From Dysidea avara (Eukaryota > Porifera > Demospongiae > Dictyoceratida > Dysideidae), in assembly GCF_963678975.1 (NCBI RefSeq), contig NC_089276.1, positions 4,613,098 to 4,677,097 on the forward strand: a stretch of DNA of 64,000 nucleotides, written 5' to 3'. How positions within the stretch are numbered: position 1 is the first letter of the stretch; each line of letters starts with the position of its first letter. Of the stretch, positions 13,160 through 27,600 are shown in pieces. The notes beneath the pieces were generated by a model. The model was given only the letters and a program-made list of their open reading frames with translations, made no database searches and was not told where the DNA came from. Made by a program: the position numbers and the translations under genes.

Positions 13160-13422
13160 CACATTCAATGCCCAAATTAGAAATCCGGCAGCATCCCCGG
13201 TGTGCTAACGGAACGGCAACGCATCAAACCGCTTCAGTTAGCGGCTATCTCTGCTGTTATCAAACCGGCGAAGTCCTAACAATGCCGACCGTCAGCGGTG
13301 CCAGTGATTACTGACTTTAAGTCTCGCTTTAAGTGTACATTGCGGTTTTGCAAGCCGCTAATTATCATAGAACTGACGGCCCCACCCTAACTCAAGAGAT
13401 TTGTTTGCTACGGATCAAGTTG
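13160..13422 (+). other. Possible 5' UTR exon / promoter region of the sulfotransferase gene
   Basis: This segment is richer in CpG than the surrounding DNA, which is common for gene starts. It ends in a strong donor-like site, TTG|GTGAGTGA, at 13423. The sulfotransferase coding exon begins just after a good acceptor (CTCTTGCAG, ending 15766) and only 8 bases before its ATG, so an upstream noncoding exon is expected. The pairing is an inference from position and splice signals. Confidence 0.3.
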
Positions 13423-15766
13423 GTGAGTGATTTTACTTTGATGGGGAGGTTGGATACGCGGTTGGATATAGCTAAGCATTGCTTAATCATGTTGGTAGTC
13501 TGCTTGCAAATTCTGTGAGGATAGCAAGAAATAAAAATCAGACCCGGGCCAATCAGGCTGTTCCCCCAGGCAAATTTGAGAGGGGCCCTGCTGTTAAACA
13601 GAAGCACTTCTAACCAATAACGAATAATATACCCTCCTCGCAACAATAGCTATTGGTAATTTACCGGCCACAATGCCTGCACTATCTGCACTTACTCCAC
13701 TAAGTTGCAAGAGCCCCCTGAGATAAAATCTGGGGAAGTCTCTCAAATGAGTTTTATAGCACTGTCTGCCCATGGCAATTGTCTCCCTAGGGACAGCAAG
13801 AATGGTTCAAGAGGATAATAATAAAACAAGCCAGATAACTTGGGACAGCAAGAATGCCACAAGTTAGCTATCTTTACATAAATAATCATTAATAGCTAAC
13901 TCTGGAACTGCACGTTTATTGTAGCTTGGTACCAAGGTTTGCCTTTAAACTCCCTCATGTGTATGTGTATTGTGTCAAGGCAACAGGATAGTGAATTTGT
14001 GTTTATGGCAGCTTTTGTACCTAAATGTGTCAAATATGGTAGGGAGCTGGGAAGGGGATGGGCACAAACAAGTTCAGATCCACTTCACCATTTAAAAAGG
14101 GACGCACTCTGAGCAGCTAGTATACAGCTAGTTGCAGTCTGTGCATAGTATTGCATAGCAGCAAATAATCACCTCTTGTTGAGTGTTTCACTGTTGAATT
14201 ATTTACTATTTGGACCATTGCAGAAAGTTGTGAAGTCTTAAAAACTGTTACAATAGCTATTACCTGCCACGTGATAATTATTTTTAGAGGCTCTTAGTTT
14301 GCACAAAGGTGCTGGATGACAGTTTGAGTTTGGTTTTAGGTGAATCTGCAGGAGAGGTTGTCTGCCTTTTAAGTAAACAGTAGTGCTTAATAAACTGATT
14401 TTGCTCTTACTAGTATCTTACAAGATATAGCTCTTCCTAAAAGAAAGGCGGAGGAGCATTTGAATCCGCCACTGGAAAGGCACAGGGAATAGGCATAGCA
14501 AAAATAATCATCTAATTTCATGAAGGCAGCATGGAGCTATGTATGTGTGAAAATTATTGATCTTCCTAACACACTGTACTGGTGTAGGACTGCGTGCAGT
14601 GCTCACTGTCATGGTGGACCCACGGTCGGAGAGCATCACTTGTGCACCAGTGCTGCTGGTATTCGGACATGTGCCAATTTCTTGCTGCAGAATGTATACT
14701 ATCGTGCATCTTGATAGGCACATAACATATACGGCATTGACCATTGATTTTATCATGTTTATATATACAACAATACCAAGTCCCCTCCCACAATTTGTTT
14801 ATGCAAGATACAAAAAATTTCTTTAAAGAAAATATTAAAAAAGCAACAAAAATTCCAGTATGTACAGTATAGGGCCAGTATAGCTACCTTAAAAGATGGA
14901 AACTAGCTAGCTAAGTGCAGTGGCTACAAGAAGAAATCCTTATATATACTGCTATTTAATGTGACTGGCTGAGCAAGCCATATTCCTCGAATTCCATTTT
15001 ATTTCAGTTGTCTATTGTAACAAAGGAATGGCCTGTTAAAGTTTTAGCCTATATAGTTTTGGACTGATAGCACTGACAGGTGGATCAGCAAAAAACTTTG
15101 TGCAGTAATAACTGTGTGTTGAATTTCAAGGCTTCATTTAAATGATTGTTTTGTTAGTAATTATATTTCGTATTTTGGTTTTGTTTTGTGTCACATCATG
15201 TATTTGTATAGAGCACTGCTGAAAAACAGTTCTTTGAACTGATGTAGTTTCGCTTGAAATCAAATCATAAAATTTGCATTAAATAATAAATTTTGAGCCA
15301 CTAAATTGCAAATAAATTACAGGCACTTATTGATCATGATTCACACTGAAACAAGCTACAAACTTTAAGATAGGTCTAGGCTTGTTATGAACAGGAAGGT
15401 ATAGTGCATTCCTCCCTGTGCACAAAGAAGGCAATTCCAACAAAGAAATGACAAACTTAATTTCTATACTGCATTGTAAATAAGTGCCCATAACTTACAT
15501 GCCTTTCTAACAAAGATTTTATTGCTCTCCATTGTTTCACTGCATACTACAGTGATTAAAACGTGCATGTTTTATAAGGCATGCAGTTCATTTCAATACA
15601 TTTTATAGCAAGATAAAAATTTGTAAAAATAGCTCAGACAGCCATTTATTATTTGAATAGAAATTTGAAAAATAGAATGCAAAGTTTGTGTTCTTTAAAA
15701 GTGAAACTTTATAATATTACCAACTGTAAATTTTAATATTGTTGTGTTTATATAGCACTCTTGCAG
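13423..15766 (+). other. Gene-free stretch, possible first intron of the sulfotransferase gene
   Basis: No convincing coding exon. A more GC-rich island at about 14560-14700 is open in several frames on both strands but is not recognised (see findings). Confidence 0.35.
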
Positions 15767-15774
15767 GCATCATA

Positions 15775-17153
15775 ATGAACCTGAAAAGAAACTATTTTAA
15801 TATGATATTGATTGCTGTGTTACTTGCATTGTGTGTGTTGTTACGTTATCACTCAAACAATTCCATTAGCAGTTTGCAATTGTCAAGTGATCATAATGCA
15901 ACTACAAGTATAAAGGATGGAGTAATTCCTTATGATGATCGTGAAGTATTTGAATTCAATTTTTCTAAGGGTGAGGAGAAGATAAATCTTACACCAGGGC
16001 TTGTGAAAGACCTTAACACATGTGAACACATTGTTTTGAGTATGAACACAACTGCATATGGGAGCTATGAGTACCGACTAAACATCTTGAAAAGACTTGT
16101 ACCACATCCGGAACAGTTTTTAAAAGAGTTTAAAAACCCATGTTGGTATGCAAATTATACTTTTCCCAAGGAATTTGACTTTATAGTATTCAACACTGTA
16201 CGACAGAAGCTACCTTTAAGTAGTGACTTGGAATTACTGAACCATGTGTTTACAAAAAGAGATAGTGAGCCAGTTAGAACTCTTCAATGTTTACCATACT
16301 TTTATCTTGTTGGGTTTTCAAAGTGTGGTACAACTGCACTAATGTATTACATCAAGCATATGTCCCTGCTTGTAGAAAAGAAACACACTGGTGGTCTTTT
16401 TACAAAGTTTTTGATGAAAAGGATAGGGATACTGCTTCTTTATTGTACTATCTCAAGTGTTTTGATAATGCTGCTCAAACAATTCAGAATTCTCCAAGGA
16501 AGTTTATTACAGGTGATGGAAGTAGTACCACTATATGGAATAGGCCTACTTATGTACACCACAAGGAAGACCGCATTGCTTGTGAAACACCTTTACTTAT
16601 TGAAGCAATACAACCAAGAACTAAATATATTATTGCACTTCGTAACCCAACTGATCTTGTATATTCTGGATTTTGGTATATCTGCAGGAACATAAAGACA
16701 AATCCACGTACCTTTCATTCCTTTGTTGAAAACACTTTAACATATTGGAAATCTTGTATACAAAACTATTCCACAGTGGAATGTTTATACAATGAACACT
16801 CTGATATCAAGGCTCCTCCATGTAAGTCATTCTCTACCCTAATTCATCCATACATTTTTGTATCCATCTGGCTTCAAGTAATTCCAAGGGAAAGAATACT
16901 GTTTGTAAAATGTGAGGAACTTAGAGAAAATACTGCTGGTGTTATGAAAGAAGTATTCAAGTTTTTAGAATTATCACCTCTTACCGATGATCAGTTAGCA
17001 AAGGCTGTGAGTTCTCAACATATCAATGAGAGATCTAGTAAAAAAAATCCAATGCTACCATCAACAAGAGAGTTGCTACAAGAGTTCTTTAAACCATTCA
17101 ATGAAAAGTTAGTACAATTGCTTAACGATGACAGATTCTTATGGAAAGATTAA
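15775..17153 (+). CDS. CHST15-like Golgi carbohydrate sulfotransferase, one apparent frameshift
   Basis: Single-exon coding region for a type II membrane sulfotransferase, which transfers sulfate from PAPS to a glycosaminoglycan in the Golgi. Residues about 8-24 form the signal anchor (MILIAVLLALCVLL). The 5'-phosphosulfate loop is YLVGFSKCGTTALMYY (KCGTT at 183-187). It is followed by CRKETHWW, which recalls the IKEPHWW block of CHST15, and by a 3'-phosphate block, ALRNPTDLVYSGFWY. The ATG at 15775 is chosen because an acceptor ends at 15766. The KCGTT loop and the CRKETHWW block lie in different frames, with the switch near 16350-16365; no intron fits there. The rest of the downstream frame is intact, so a recent mutation or a sequence error is more likely than an old pseudogene. 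Family assignment is good; the exact substrate is unknown. Confidence 0.8.
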
Positions 17154-18675
17154 CTGTGACATACATATATTTGCTATGATTTGTAGCTACAGTATTTGAT
17201 AATAATTACATATTACATTACACGTTTGAGCACTAAGCAAGCATCCTAAAGGTGCTATACATAACCCTCTGCTTTTAGCTACATTCGTATTCTGTATACA
17301 TGCTATTTATCAACTTCTCAACCCAAAATATTTACACAAATTTGTTGACACAGTTGATGTTTGTCTGGGTTGAGGGTTGTTATGTTAGGTATCTCACGAG
17401 CTGGACTTGTGGATAGGATCAGATTTGATAGATATTCCTGACACCATCATTGAGCTGTTAACTGTTGACGCCATAGGATGGTTAGCCCTTCATTAAAGTC
17501 TAGCAACTCTTCTTCTACTTTAAACTTGGTCATTGATGGCAGTTTAGCATGACTTGTGACACTCTTATTTTTTTATGGCTGTGGTTTATATAGGAGTTTA
17601 ATGTTGGATCACTTAGTTTGTTGATTGTACCAAATTTGATATAGATGAGTATTATTTTGACAATTAGTAATTAACTGTTTCTATAATTTGGTTGGAGCAT
17701 TGTACAACCCCTTTTCAGAAATCCAAAAAGCTCGTTTGCCTTAGGTATACCTCAAATATTTGTATGTATATGATACTAATTTGCCATTTTGCTCAGTTTT
17801 CGGTTGTGTTCTGTCCATCATACTAACTAAGCCCATGATGCATGCATTGTGCCTATGCCAAAAAGTCACATGCCAGATTCAACAGTGCAAACCTGTACTG
17901 TTTGTCCTTTGAGTTACACTTGTCTGAAGGCATCAATAATTAGTCAATCAGTCAGTAAAAAAATTCCACCAAAGTTTTAAAATTTTTGCATGAATAATTT
18001 TAAGCTGCTGTAAGTTTGGGCTTGCCAAAGTACCATGGAGGTATTGAGGCTGGTTTTTGGGTGTATGATAATTTGCTACATGTACTCATTGTATGTTCAT
18101 TGCTATATACTGCTATGGAAACTAAAGAAATACTCAGGGTGAGGTAGTTAAACAAAGTGCTTATTTTTGTGACATACTATAATTATAGTGCTAGCACACA
18201 ACTGAAAGAAATAGTACCAGTAGAACCAATATAATGGCAAGGAAATTACTGATCATATTTATGAAGATGTTGATGTTCCTACTGGGGCAGTCAGATAGCA
18301 TCAAAATGGAACAAAACCCAGCTTAGCACTTTCTAACTGCAGCTAGAGAGTCTTTAACAATTATACACCATAGGACTTCATTGTTTAAGTACATTATAGC
18401 TATGTCCTGGTGACTCACTAGAAAAACACTACGCTACACATCTTAGTATAAACATGCATGCACTAACTCAAACATTCAAAAAATTAAAATCTTTCAACAT
18501 AGAAACTGTGCTATACCTTGTATTCTACAACTGTTCAACTGTAGCTAAATTGAAAACTATGGCTGCTTGATTTTCAGGTATTACTCATATCTCTTTGAAC
18601 AATGCTTTCATCAAACAATTAAAATAAATTTGTACATTTAAGTAACATTAGTTACATATAATTTTATGCATTACT
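17154..18675. other. Intergenic region between converging genes
   Basis: It holds the 3' flanks of the sulfotransferase gene (plus) and of D2HGDH (minus). I see no further gene and no convincing repeat. Confidence 0.5.
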
Positions 18676-21600
18676 TCACAAAGGAAGAGTTTTGTATGGA
18701 TTTAAAATGCCCTATTAGAGATGATTGTTATAACTTACAAACAAAATTAATGCAAATCACCTTTGGATCAAACAGTTTCTTAATATTGCTCATCAGTGAT
18801 ACTGCCTTTTGACTCTGTGAGTGATAGATGTACTGACACTTGTCAAACCCTAAACCATGTTCTGCACTGATGCTCCCTCCATGTCTCTCTGTGTTGAAGT
18901 AAAAGCATACCCGAGAGTATAGTGTTCAACAATAAACCTTAGCCATTCACAGATATATATATTTGTGTATATGTGAATGACTATATAAATGCATACATAC
19001 ATATATAGCTACAAAAAGTATGACAAAAAGATGAGCTGTGAAATATAATTAAGTATGTGATTTTTTACAAAAAGTACTAGTTGTGACCAAGAAATGGCTG
19101 CAATTATGTTAACACTAGTCAATTTTAAACTTGATGGACATTAACATCATCGCAGCAATTTATTGACCACTGCCTTTAATTTCATGATGTTTTAGACCCA
19201 GTTTTGAAGGCTGCATTCTTTTTTCCACAGCTTGGCTGTGTTAGACAAACATATACACAATATTGGATCTTGGAAAACCAGTCTCATCACCCATGACAGC
19301 AGGTTTGAATTTTCACCACAAACACAAAGCTACATGAATACACTATCAAATTTCACTGTCAAATTCAGCCAGTCTTGAGTGGTGCTGGCCAAGCCCAGTG
19401 GTGAGCCATGCAAGTGATCTCAGGCCTTAATGGAGCTCTGGCCACCCTGGGATGGCTATATATAGCTCAGGCCTTAATTTAATTTTTAAGGTGCTGAGGA
19501 TAAATGTCCTTACATATTCACAAATGTACAGACATAGCGTCAAATTGTACAGACATGAGCTAGAGGAGCACTTTGTATAGACTGCTGGAATTGGAATAGG
19601 GAGTTTCCATTGAAAGTTTTGAGGTTAAACACAACCACATAGCTGCAACATATCACCAGACTGTGGTCATAACAGCTGCTGGTGATAGCAGTACACAAAG
19701 GGGAGGTGGCATTGGTAAATCCTTGGGTTGGGAAAATGTAGTATCTCCTAGCAACCAAGTGACAGTTATTGTTAGCACTACAAACAAACATGTACACATC
19801 AGCTTTTATGGTACCACTATTGGTTTTGCAAGGACATGGGTGTCCGCCCAAAACTAATTATGTGCAGACATTGTGCTATTTGTGCGGATTTTGTCCGTTG
19901 ACCGCACGTTAATTTAAGGCCTGATAGCTGTACAGCTTGACAAAAGACCTGTGCACATTATAATCAGTTTTGAGACTTCAATGGCCTGTAACTGAGCCAA
20001 ATTCATTACATTACTCTTTTCATTTTGTAAACAACATCTTTCCCTCCCGTCTACCACCCCTATTGAAGATTACCTGATACAGTCAACCTCAAGATAAAAA
20101 ATATCTAAAATGGTGGAAAACTTAGCTGTGGCTACTTGTACGATAGTGGTATAAAACATGTAAAATTAGCTTTAACCTTTGGCAAGCTATAACACACTAA
20201 ATACTTAAAACAGGAATTTCTTAATAGACTAGATTTCCCACATAAGAAACTTAGGTAATGAGCTTACTGGTCCATTCTAGTACATAAGAATTGATATCAA
20301 TTTCACTGTCACTTGTAATGGTAAGGTGAAGGTTACCTGTGAACATTACTACATCAATGACACTTGACCACATCAACAACACATGGCCACATCAATGACA
20401 CATGACCACATCAAGACACATGACCACATCAATGACACATGATCACATCAACGACACATGACCACATCAACGACACATGACCACATCAATGACACATGAC
20501 CACATCAACGACACATGATCACATCAACCACACATGACCACATCAATGACACATGACCACATAAATGACACATGACCACATGATCACATCAACCACACAT
20601 GACCACATCAACGACACATGATCACATCAATGACACATGGCCACATCAATGACACATCTGGTGTACCATCTCCGATGTGACCAAATCCTAATGCAGTACA
20701 AGCTGGTAATTTATTCCTCAAGTCGTCAACTATTCTGTAATAGTTACTGAGTGAAAGTGACAAGTCAAACTAGAAAAGATTATAAAATTCATTGGACATA
20801 ACAAAATACAGTACAATTATTGTGTTAACAAATATATAATACTGTATCTATGGAAAATTTTCCCCTCAAAATTTGCAAAATGGAGTAATATAAATGCATG
20901 AAAGATCCTGAAGAAACACAAAATTTTTGATGTGGTAATCTGCAAAAACCTCCCCTCATTGAAAAATCCTCCTGTACAGTATGACTAATTTACTATATAC
21001 ACAAACATGTAGTAAATTAGTGCATGGAACTAACATGGAGGAAATTTCTTCCATCTATCATTAGAGCATTTGATATTTCTTCTCTAATTTTCCAAATACT
21101 TTTCATCTGAGAAAAACACACAATAAATAATGTTACAGAAAATGATTGATACCACCTCTTTGATGCTGCTAGCAACTGTTCCATCAATTAAAATTTCATC
21201 ATTAAAAACAGACTCAATAAAAGTGTGTAGTTTCTGTGATAGCACAAATTGTATATAAACCAAATAACTTATAATGGCTACCTGTTTATCGTGATCATAA
21301 TCTGACCCAGATGTTTCTATTAACATGTAGAAGGGTGACCTCTTCAGTGGATTGACCAAATTTAACTGCTTCACTACCATTTCCACAGATTCATCGTCCA
21401 TCAGTTCTATGGCTAAAAGCACCAAATTCATAACTCGCCACCAAATAATCTGAGCAGTAAGAAATAATTCATTTAGCCAGACACACATACCTGACAGTAT
21501 TTCACTCAACATGCTTTTAGCCTTGACTACAATCTGTTTGGCTTTATCAAATGATTCAATGCTCACCAATGCAACATTAATAGCCTATTTATAGATAATG

Positions 21601-24600
21601 CCATAAAAACACACACACACACATACTGCAAATATACTTTTGGTTTGGGAGGCACTGCAATAGCTACTTCTGTGATTACTCCAAGTGTTCCTTCAGCTCC
21701 AATAAATAACTGTTTTAAGTCATAACCTGTAGTATAATGTATAGAGTATAAGAGGGGTACAGTGAAACTGTCACCTCAATTTGGGACACAATTGTTGAGC
21801 TAATTTAACTAAGTACATAGGTATAGCAAGCCGTTTCGTATGTGCCAATAATTATTCATCACACAATTTTTCAAAAATGACGTTGTACAATGTGCATACT
21901 TCGTGCACTTTATGATGACCAGTTCAGATAAGTGACCCCACCAATGCATATAGGAGTTGTACACTGAAAGGTATCTATTCTGATTATCTCAATTTTGGAA
22001 AATGTCATCGTTTACTAGCTAAGTAGTTGCCTGTATTAAGTAGACTATTTTATACACAAATAAGGTACTACGTGATCTTTACAATGACAGGGGTGACCAT
22101 CGTAATTCCAAAGTATTAAATTTTCATTAGGTGCGAAACGAATATATTTTTAAGGATTCAAATATTCTTCAAATTAACAAATGAATTAATAAAAATTATT
22201 TTTTTAAAGAATTTTCTGTATAACTAGGTGCTCAAAAGATCAAAATCACTTTGATTACTACTACATAAAAAGTCCTTTACATGCTTGTATTTGTCTTTTT
22301 AAAAATGATGTATTACAGTTTACAAATGACAGCTTTCAGTTTTTAAAATGTGTAATTGTCTGATTGAATATTTAGCGAATATGAATATTTCTTAACGAAT
22401 ATGAATATTTCTTAACAAACAAATAATGAATATCTGTACTATCCTTTACAGCCTTAATTTTCATCTCGATTAATAACTACAGTATAGCAAACTTTCTACA
22501 GTTAGTTGTGCAAAAAGTTTTAACAAATTTTAAATGTTAGTACAAACAAACAAAAAAAAGTTAATTAATATTTTGTTGCCATACTATAGTCAGTTCACGT
22601 TCATCTTGAGCCAGCTGCACAAAACATTTATGTAGATACTGTGGTGAAGCCCTTCGAATACCAAAAATGTTTATCAAAATAAGTGCTTACAAAAACAAGT
22701 GAGTTACAGCTTTAAAAATACCTATACATACTAGATTCAAGTGTGCAAACATGTTTACAACATGAAAACATGCTTGTTCCAGTACAAAACCATTGGGAGT
22801 GAACATGTGTTTACCTCTTTTATATGACTACATTTGGTAGGGGCTCAGGTGAATGCAAACAGACTGCACCAATTTCTGTGAGTTACAGATTTAGTCTAAC
22901 GTAACACATCATTTAAGTGACACAACCATAACATATTACACAATACAGATAAGGTTAGCTTATTCTGTTATACACCTGTGTTATTCTTTCTATGTGGTGA
23001 CAGACAATCCAGTATACTTCCATCAGCCAACACCTTACCAACCAAAGAGTTAGTAACAAGTATACTAATTATATAAGCTCACAGCTTTGATTCCTAACAC
23101 ACTGCCGTGTAATGAACCATATCTGATGAATCTTATCCCACCAGCATTAGTAGACACATTTCCACCAATCTGGCAACTGCATTGAGGACATCAATGTACA
23201 ATATGTATGGCATAAGCTGAGCAGTATATTCTTATATAAAACATAATTTGCAGCTGAAGTTAATTATTTGACTAACTCTCTGACTGAATGCTCTATTAGA
23301 GAGTTTTAACTAAGATGGCAACACATCACCTGTGGTATGAAATCTAACTATTTACAGAAACATTTTAGCTACAAATCAACACCCTTATTTTTATTGTGTA
23401 TACTGTTGGTGTCTATGTAATTTAGTAACCCAATGGGTCTGAGTCATGGCACCTTCACTCAGGCACTAATACAGGGCTTGAGAGTTACTAAATTACGTAG
23501 ACCCCTGTGGTCTGAAGTCTAACTTATCCTTTATGTAGTTGTGTACCTTAACACTGTTGACAGCTGTTTGTAAGTAACAGAGAAATGTAGTAGAAACAAG
23601 CCATCACTCTACTCACAACTGTTGTCATGGGTTTAAATTAATTTTCAGGTGGCGATACGTTGCCAGCGCCACCAGTGTTGGTGCATGTATTAAACATAAA
23701 GAGGGTCTAAGTAACTTGGACACCTTCAAAAATCCACCACAAAATGGTCCAAAATGTAGCTTTATTAGCAGGTTGTTAAGCCAATATATTTGCTAACTAG
23801 CTAACGATCTCCTCAGTGATGATGACCCCATAATACTTGTTGATCGTAGACCTGATGCTGTTGCAAAGTTATCTAATCCAGCAAGTCACAATATCTTGAT
23901 CAGCTCCAGTTTTTAGTGACCAGATTCGCGAAAAGGGGTCTTCCACACACAACCAATTTACAGACTTTGACAATTCATAACTTCAGATTGGGAAAGTTAT
24001 TGCAGTAGTGAGCACAAACATAGGTTAATGGTCGGAGAAAATTGCGGGTTTGTATCTTTCTTGAACATTACGTTATGGTCTTCCAAGTTCATAGAATTTG
24101 ATGTGTGTGGAAGACCCCTTTTTGTAAATCCAGTTTTTATGGATAACAAGACTTTAATGACCTTCCTTTGGATGCCAGGTCCAGTGGCATTACTAGGCCT
24201 TTATCAGATAACATGGCATCCAGTGACTCCAGTACACATCCTGCCTCACAGGTTAGAATACCTGCAACAAGTGGAAAATGTCGTGATAATAAACCAGTGC
24301 AGTAAAGAGACTCAGAAACAGTAATAGTAAAATTTATTAATGTTTAACTGACTACATGTAACTAGTTACCCAAGAGCTATATCAGCCAGCCTGGTATCAG
24401 CTGTATTGTTGTTCTTATCATTATAGAATTATATTATTCAACACAGACTAGAACACATCACAAGTAACATAGTTTACCTGCAGCTTCATCCAGTGATATG
24501 ATTTTATTCATTAGAGACACTGACACAATAATTTCATCAAAAACTGGATTACTGCCACCTGTGATATCATACAAGACTTGTAGGTAACCAAAGTACAGAA

Positions 24601-27600
24601 GTGGTTATTGGAGTAAATGTTAAAGCAAAGTTTTTATAAAGCATAACTAAATTTTATCAGAACAAATTACAGCCACCACACAGGACCAGTATAAATAATA
24701 CAATAAATGTTTTCTCTGATGCTGGAAGATTTTTCTGTAAGCATTTTTGCTACAAATAAATTTGTTTAATTATAATTTTATAATATTCAAGTATTGCATC
24801 ATACAGTGTAAAGTTTGTCATACCAACAAGTCCTGTGTTTCCACCCTGAGGCACTACAGCCAAACTATCAAAAACACACCAGTATGACAATGCTCAATAG
24901 GTATTGATGCATAGTACCATAATAAGAACATTCATTGTCATCCTTAACATCACTATATTTTTTATTATTATAATTGACATGTAATTAATTTTGGTATGAA
25001 ATGATGGAAGTATATACTACACATATTAACAGATTACATCTACCACAAACATTGTACCGTATATCAATTAAATTTGGCGGTGAACTAAATTTGGCGATTC
25101 GTCATCAGGCTTGTGTCTAGCAGACACTAGCTACTGGCAGCCTGTAATAATGACAGCTGCACCTGACTTCTCCCTGTTTTCTTGACTGAAGTGAACTTTT
25201 GGCAGAATACCAGTATCCCAATTGCTTGAAAAACATGGGCATGAACAATGCTGTCCTAGCAGAAACTCCTTTCAATCACTTATAAGTGCAAGCATAGTAA
25301 TTTAAAATGTAATTCTTCTGAATATTATAAGCACATCCACCTCTACGATAGAACAGAGCAGTGAAAGAATCAGATTTAAATTTGCTACCTGCAAATTTTT
25401 CAGGCAGAGTCTTATTATCATAGGTGGCATCAAATGTGATATGTTACTAGTCTTACTACAAGCCCCAGATTTTATGTATACAGTTCTTACTATTGGAATT
25501 TGTTCAGATCTTTTAGTGGTGGTTGACAATGTGTAATGAGAATATCATAAAGTATCTCAGGTTTACCCTGTGATATCGATAACATCTATATGGACTTTGT
25601 TATAGATATAAAGCCCATGACACCAAAATGTAGCATCATTTAGAGTCAAATAAGATAATCGTATGCACCGTTAGATCAGTCACATGTAATAGTACAACAA
25701 CAGCTAAATCAAAGGTGCTGTCAATTGTACTGTGGTAAAAACTTACATGATGGTGTAGTTCCTAGTAGGAAAGGAAATACACTGTCATGTATTTACCTTA
25801 TCACTATATAATAGAATTCTAATGTCCTACAGACCCTTTTTTGTCATAAGGTTACATAGAGTGTATATGTTCAACTCCTGAGAATACACAACTCATTAGA
25901 ATATACATTAAATAAACATGTCTGAAAGTCAACCTTGTCATTTTGTGAAAACTGAAAAAATGATAGTGCAGCAACTTTGCAGTTTTCTTACTGCAAACAA
26001 TGATCAATGATTTTGTGTGCAATACAGTAAGAATAGATGTACTCTGAATAGAGCAGTGACACAGTTAATGACATAGTAATAAAATTGTCATCAAACAGTA
26101 ATAATCTTAGCTATGGATCATATGTCAAAGATATAGCAGTCATATTAAGTAATACATAAGCAAAATGTCGAACAGATCTTTGTAAACACCAAGATAATAA
26201 AATACTCTAATAAAGCAGTCGCCTTTTACACAGTCAAGTCAACCAAATACTCTAATACAACAGTCACCTCTATACAGTTAGTAGATAAGCCAAGCATGTT
26301 TGAACAGGCAAGGCCTGCATGAATTTGAATAATCTTAGTTGTATTTGGCCAGTGCTAGAACTTTCTAAATAGAGCATTGTAAATGCATTTCATTTGGCCT
26401 CAACCAATGATTAAATTGCTGTCAATCTACTTACGTTGAGTTTGTCTCTGACCAAATACTCTTTCACCAAATATACTTTGATAGAACAGTCACCTTTATA
26501 CTGGTGAGAGTATTTGGTAGAGTTGACTGCATAAAAGGTGACTGCTTTATTAGAGTATTTAATTGACTTGACTGTATAAAAAGTGACTGTTCTATTAGAG
26601 TTGTTAGAGTATTTGACTGATTGTATAAAAGGTGAGTGTTCTGTTAGAGTATTTCTTCATAAAGGTAACTGGGCATTCAGTTGACTTGATTATTAAAGCA
26701 GGAGTTCATTGAATCCTATGGAAAAGTGGCGAACACTACTTGTAGACTACTATCTTTGTCCATAGGATTCAGTGCACTCCTGGTCTGTAAAGGGTTACTG
26801 CTCTACTAGAGTGTTTCACATTATACAGCAATTGTATCATTATTATGATACGCAATAACGTTGATATATTGCACATCACTATACACAAGATAATGCCTAT
26901 TATGAAATTGCAGCTAAATCTCCACAGAGTAAAATATACCTGTGGAAGTCCTATACATAAATTGACCGAACAGGTAGCTATCTTGATAATAGTCATTCTT
27001 GTATTCTAAGACATAACTTACTTTCTATCATTACAGTATTCCAGTATCTGACACACTTGCTGAGTTGTATGTGGTCTCAATACAACTGCACTTTTACCTC
27101 TGTAATGTAAAGAACACTTTATCACAAATTCACAATATAACTTACTGGCGAGTCCTCAACCAGTCAGTATTGTAAGGCTGCATATCTGTAGTGTCAGTGA
27201 GCATGTTGTTCCCAACTATACTCCTAAAATGTGCTAAATCAACACCCGTCACCTGTGGCCATAAAACAATGTCAGTTACTCAGTTATATGCTGAAGTATA
27301 CATGCATATTTGAATAGTTGATGTGGCCTGAGGCATAGCTTAAAGAGATAATTTGTACAAATCATGATTTAATAGAAAATTAATATAAATTGCTAAGGTA
27401 TAACCATTGAATTTCATCATTTGTTACCATTTAATGTATAAAAAAATTATATAAACTCCCTCCAGGTTCTCAATGATGTTGTTATACTAGGAGTGTTTAC
27501 ATAGTAGAGGTGGGGGCAATTATAAGTATAGCAGTACAAAGGAAGATGACAAGGTTAAAAGCCACAAACCATGAAGCCAGTCGAGCAGTAAAAAAACTTT

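Larger units (their letters stand above)
24865..27021. other. D2HGDH intron 3
   Basis: Intron between exons 3 and 4. Its upstream half holds the cluster of CTCTAATAGAG motifs (26199-26660) and a hairpin (26700-26781). No nested gene seen in the rest. Confidence 0.5.

Noticed and set aside
14508-14826. Four overlapping small open frames as genes
   Set aside because: None has support over the others and no family is recognised; kept only as a low-interest finding.
20349-20657. CRISPR-like array
   Set aside because: Units are contiguous 19-bp tandem repeats without unique spacers, inside an animal gene intron.
24028-24324. Plus-strand open frame of 98 aa
   Set aside because: It is opposite to D2HGDH exon 6 (24162-24261), whose minus-strand translation has [11 protein letters not shown] and MPLDL and fits the phases of its neighbours.
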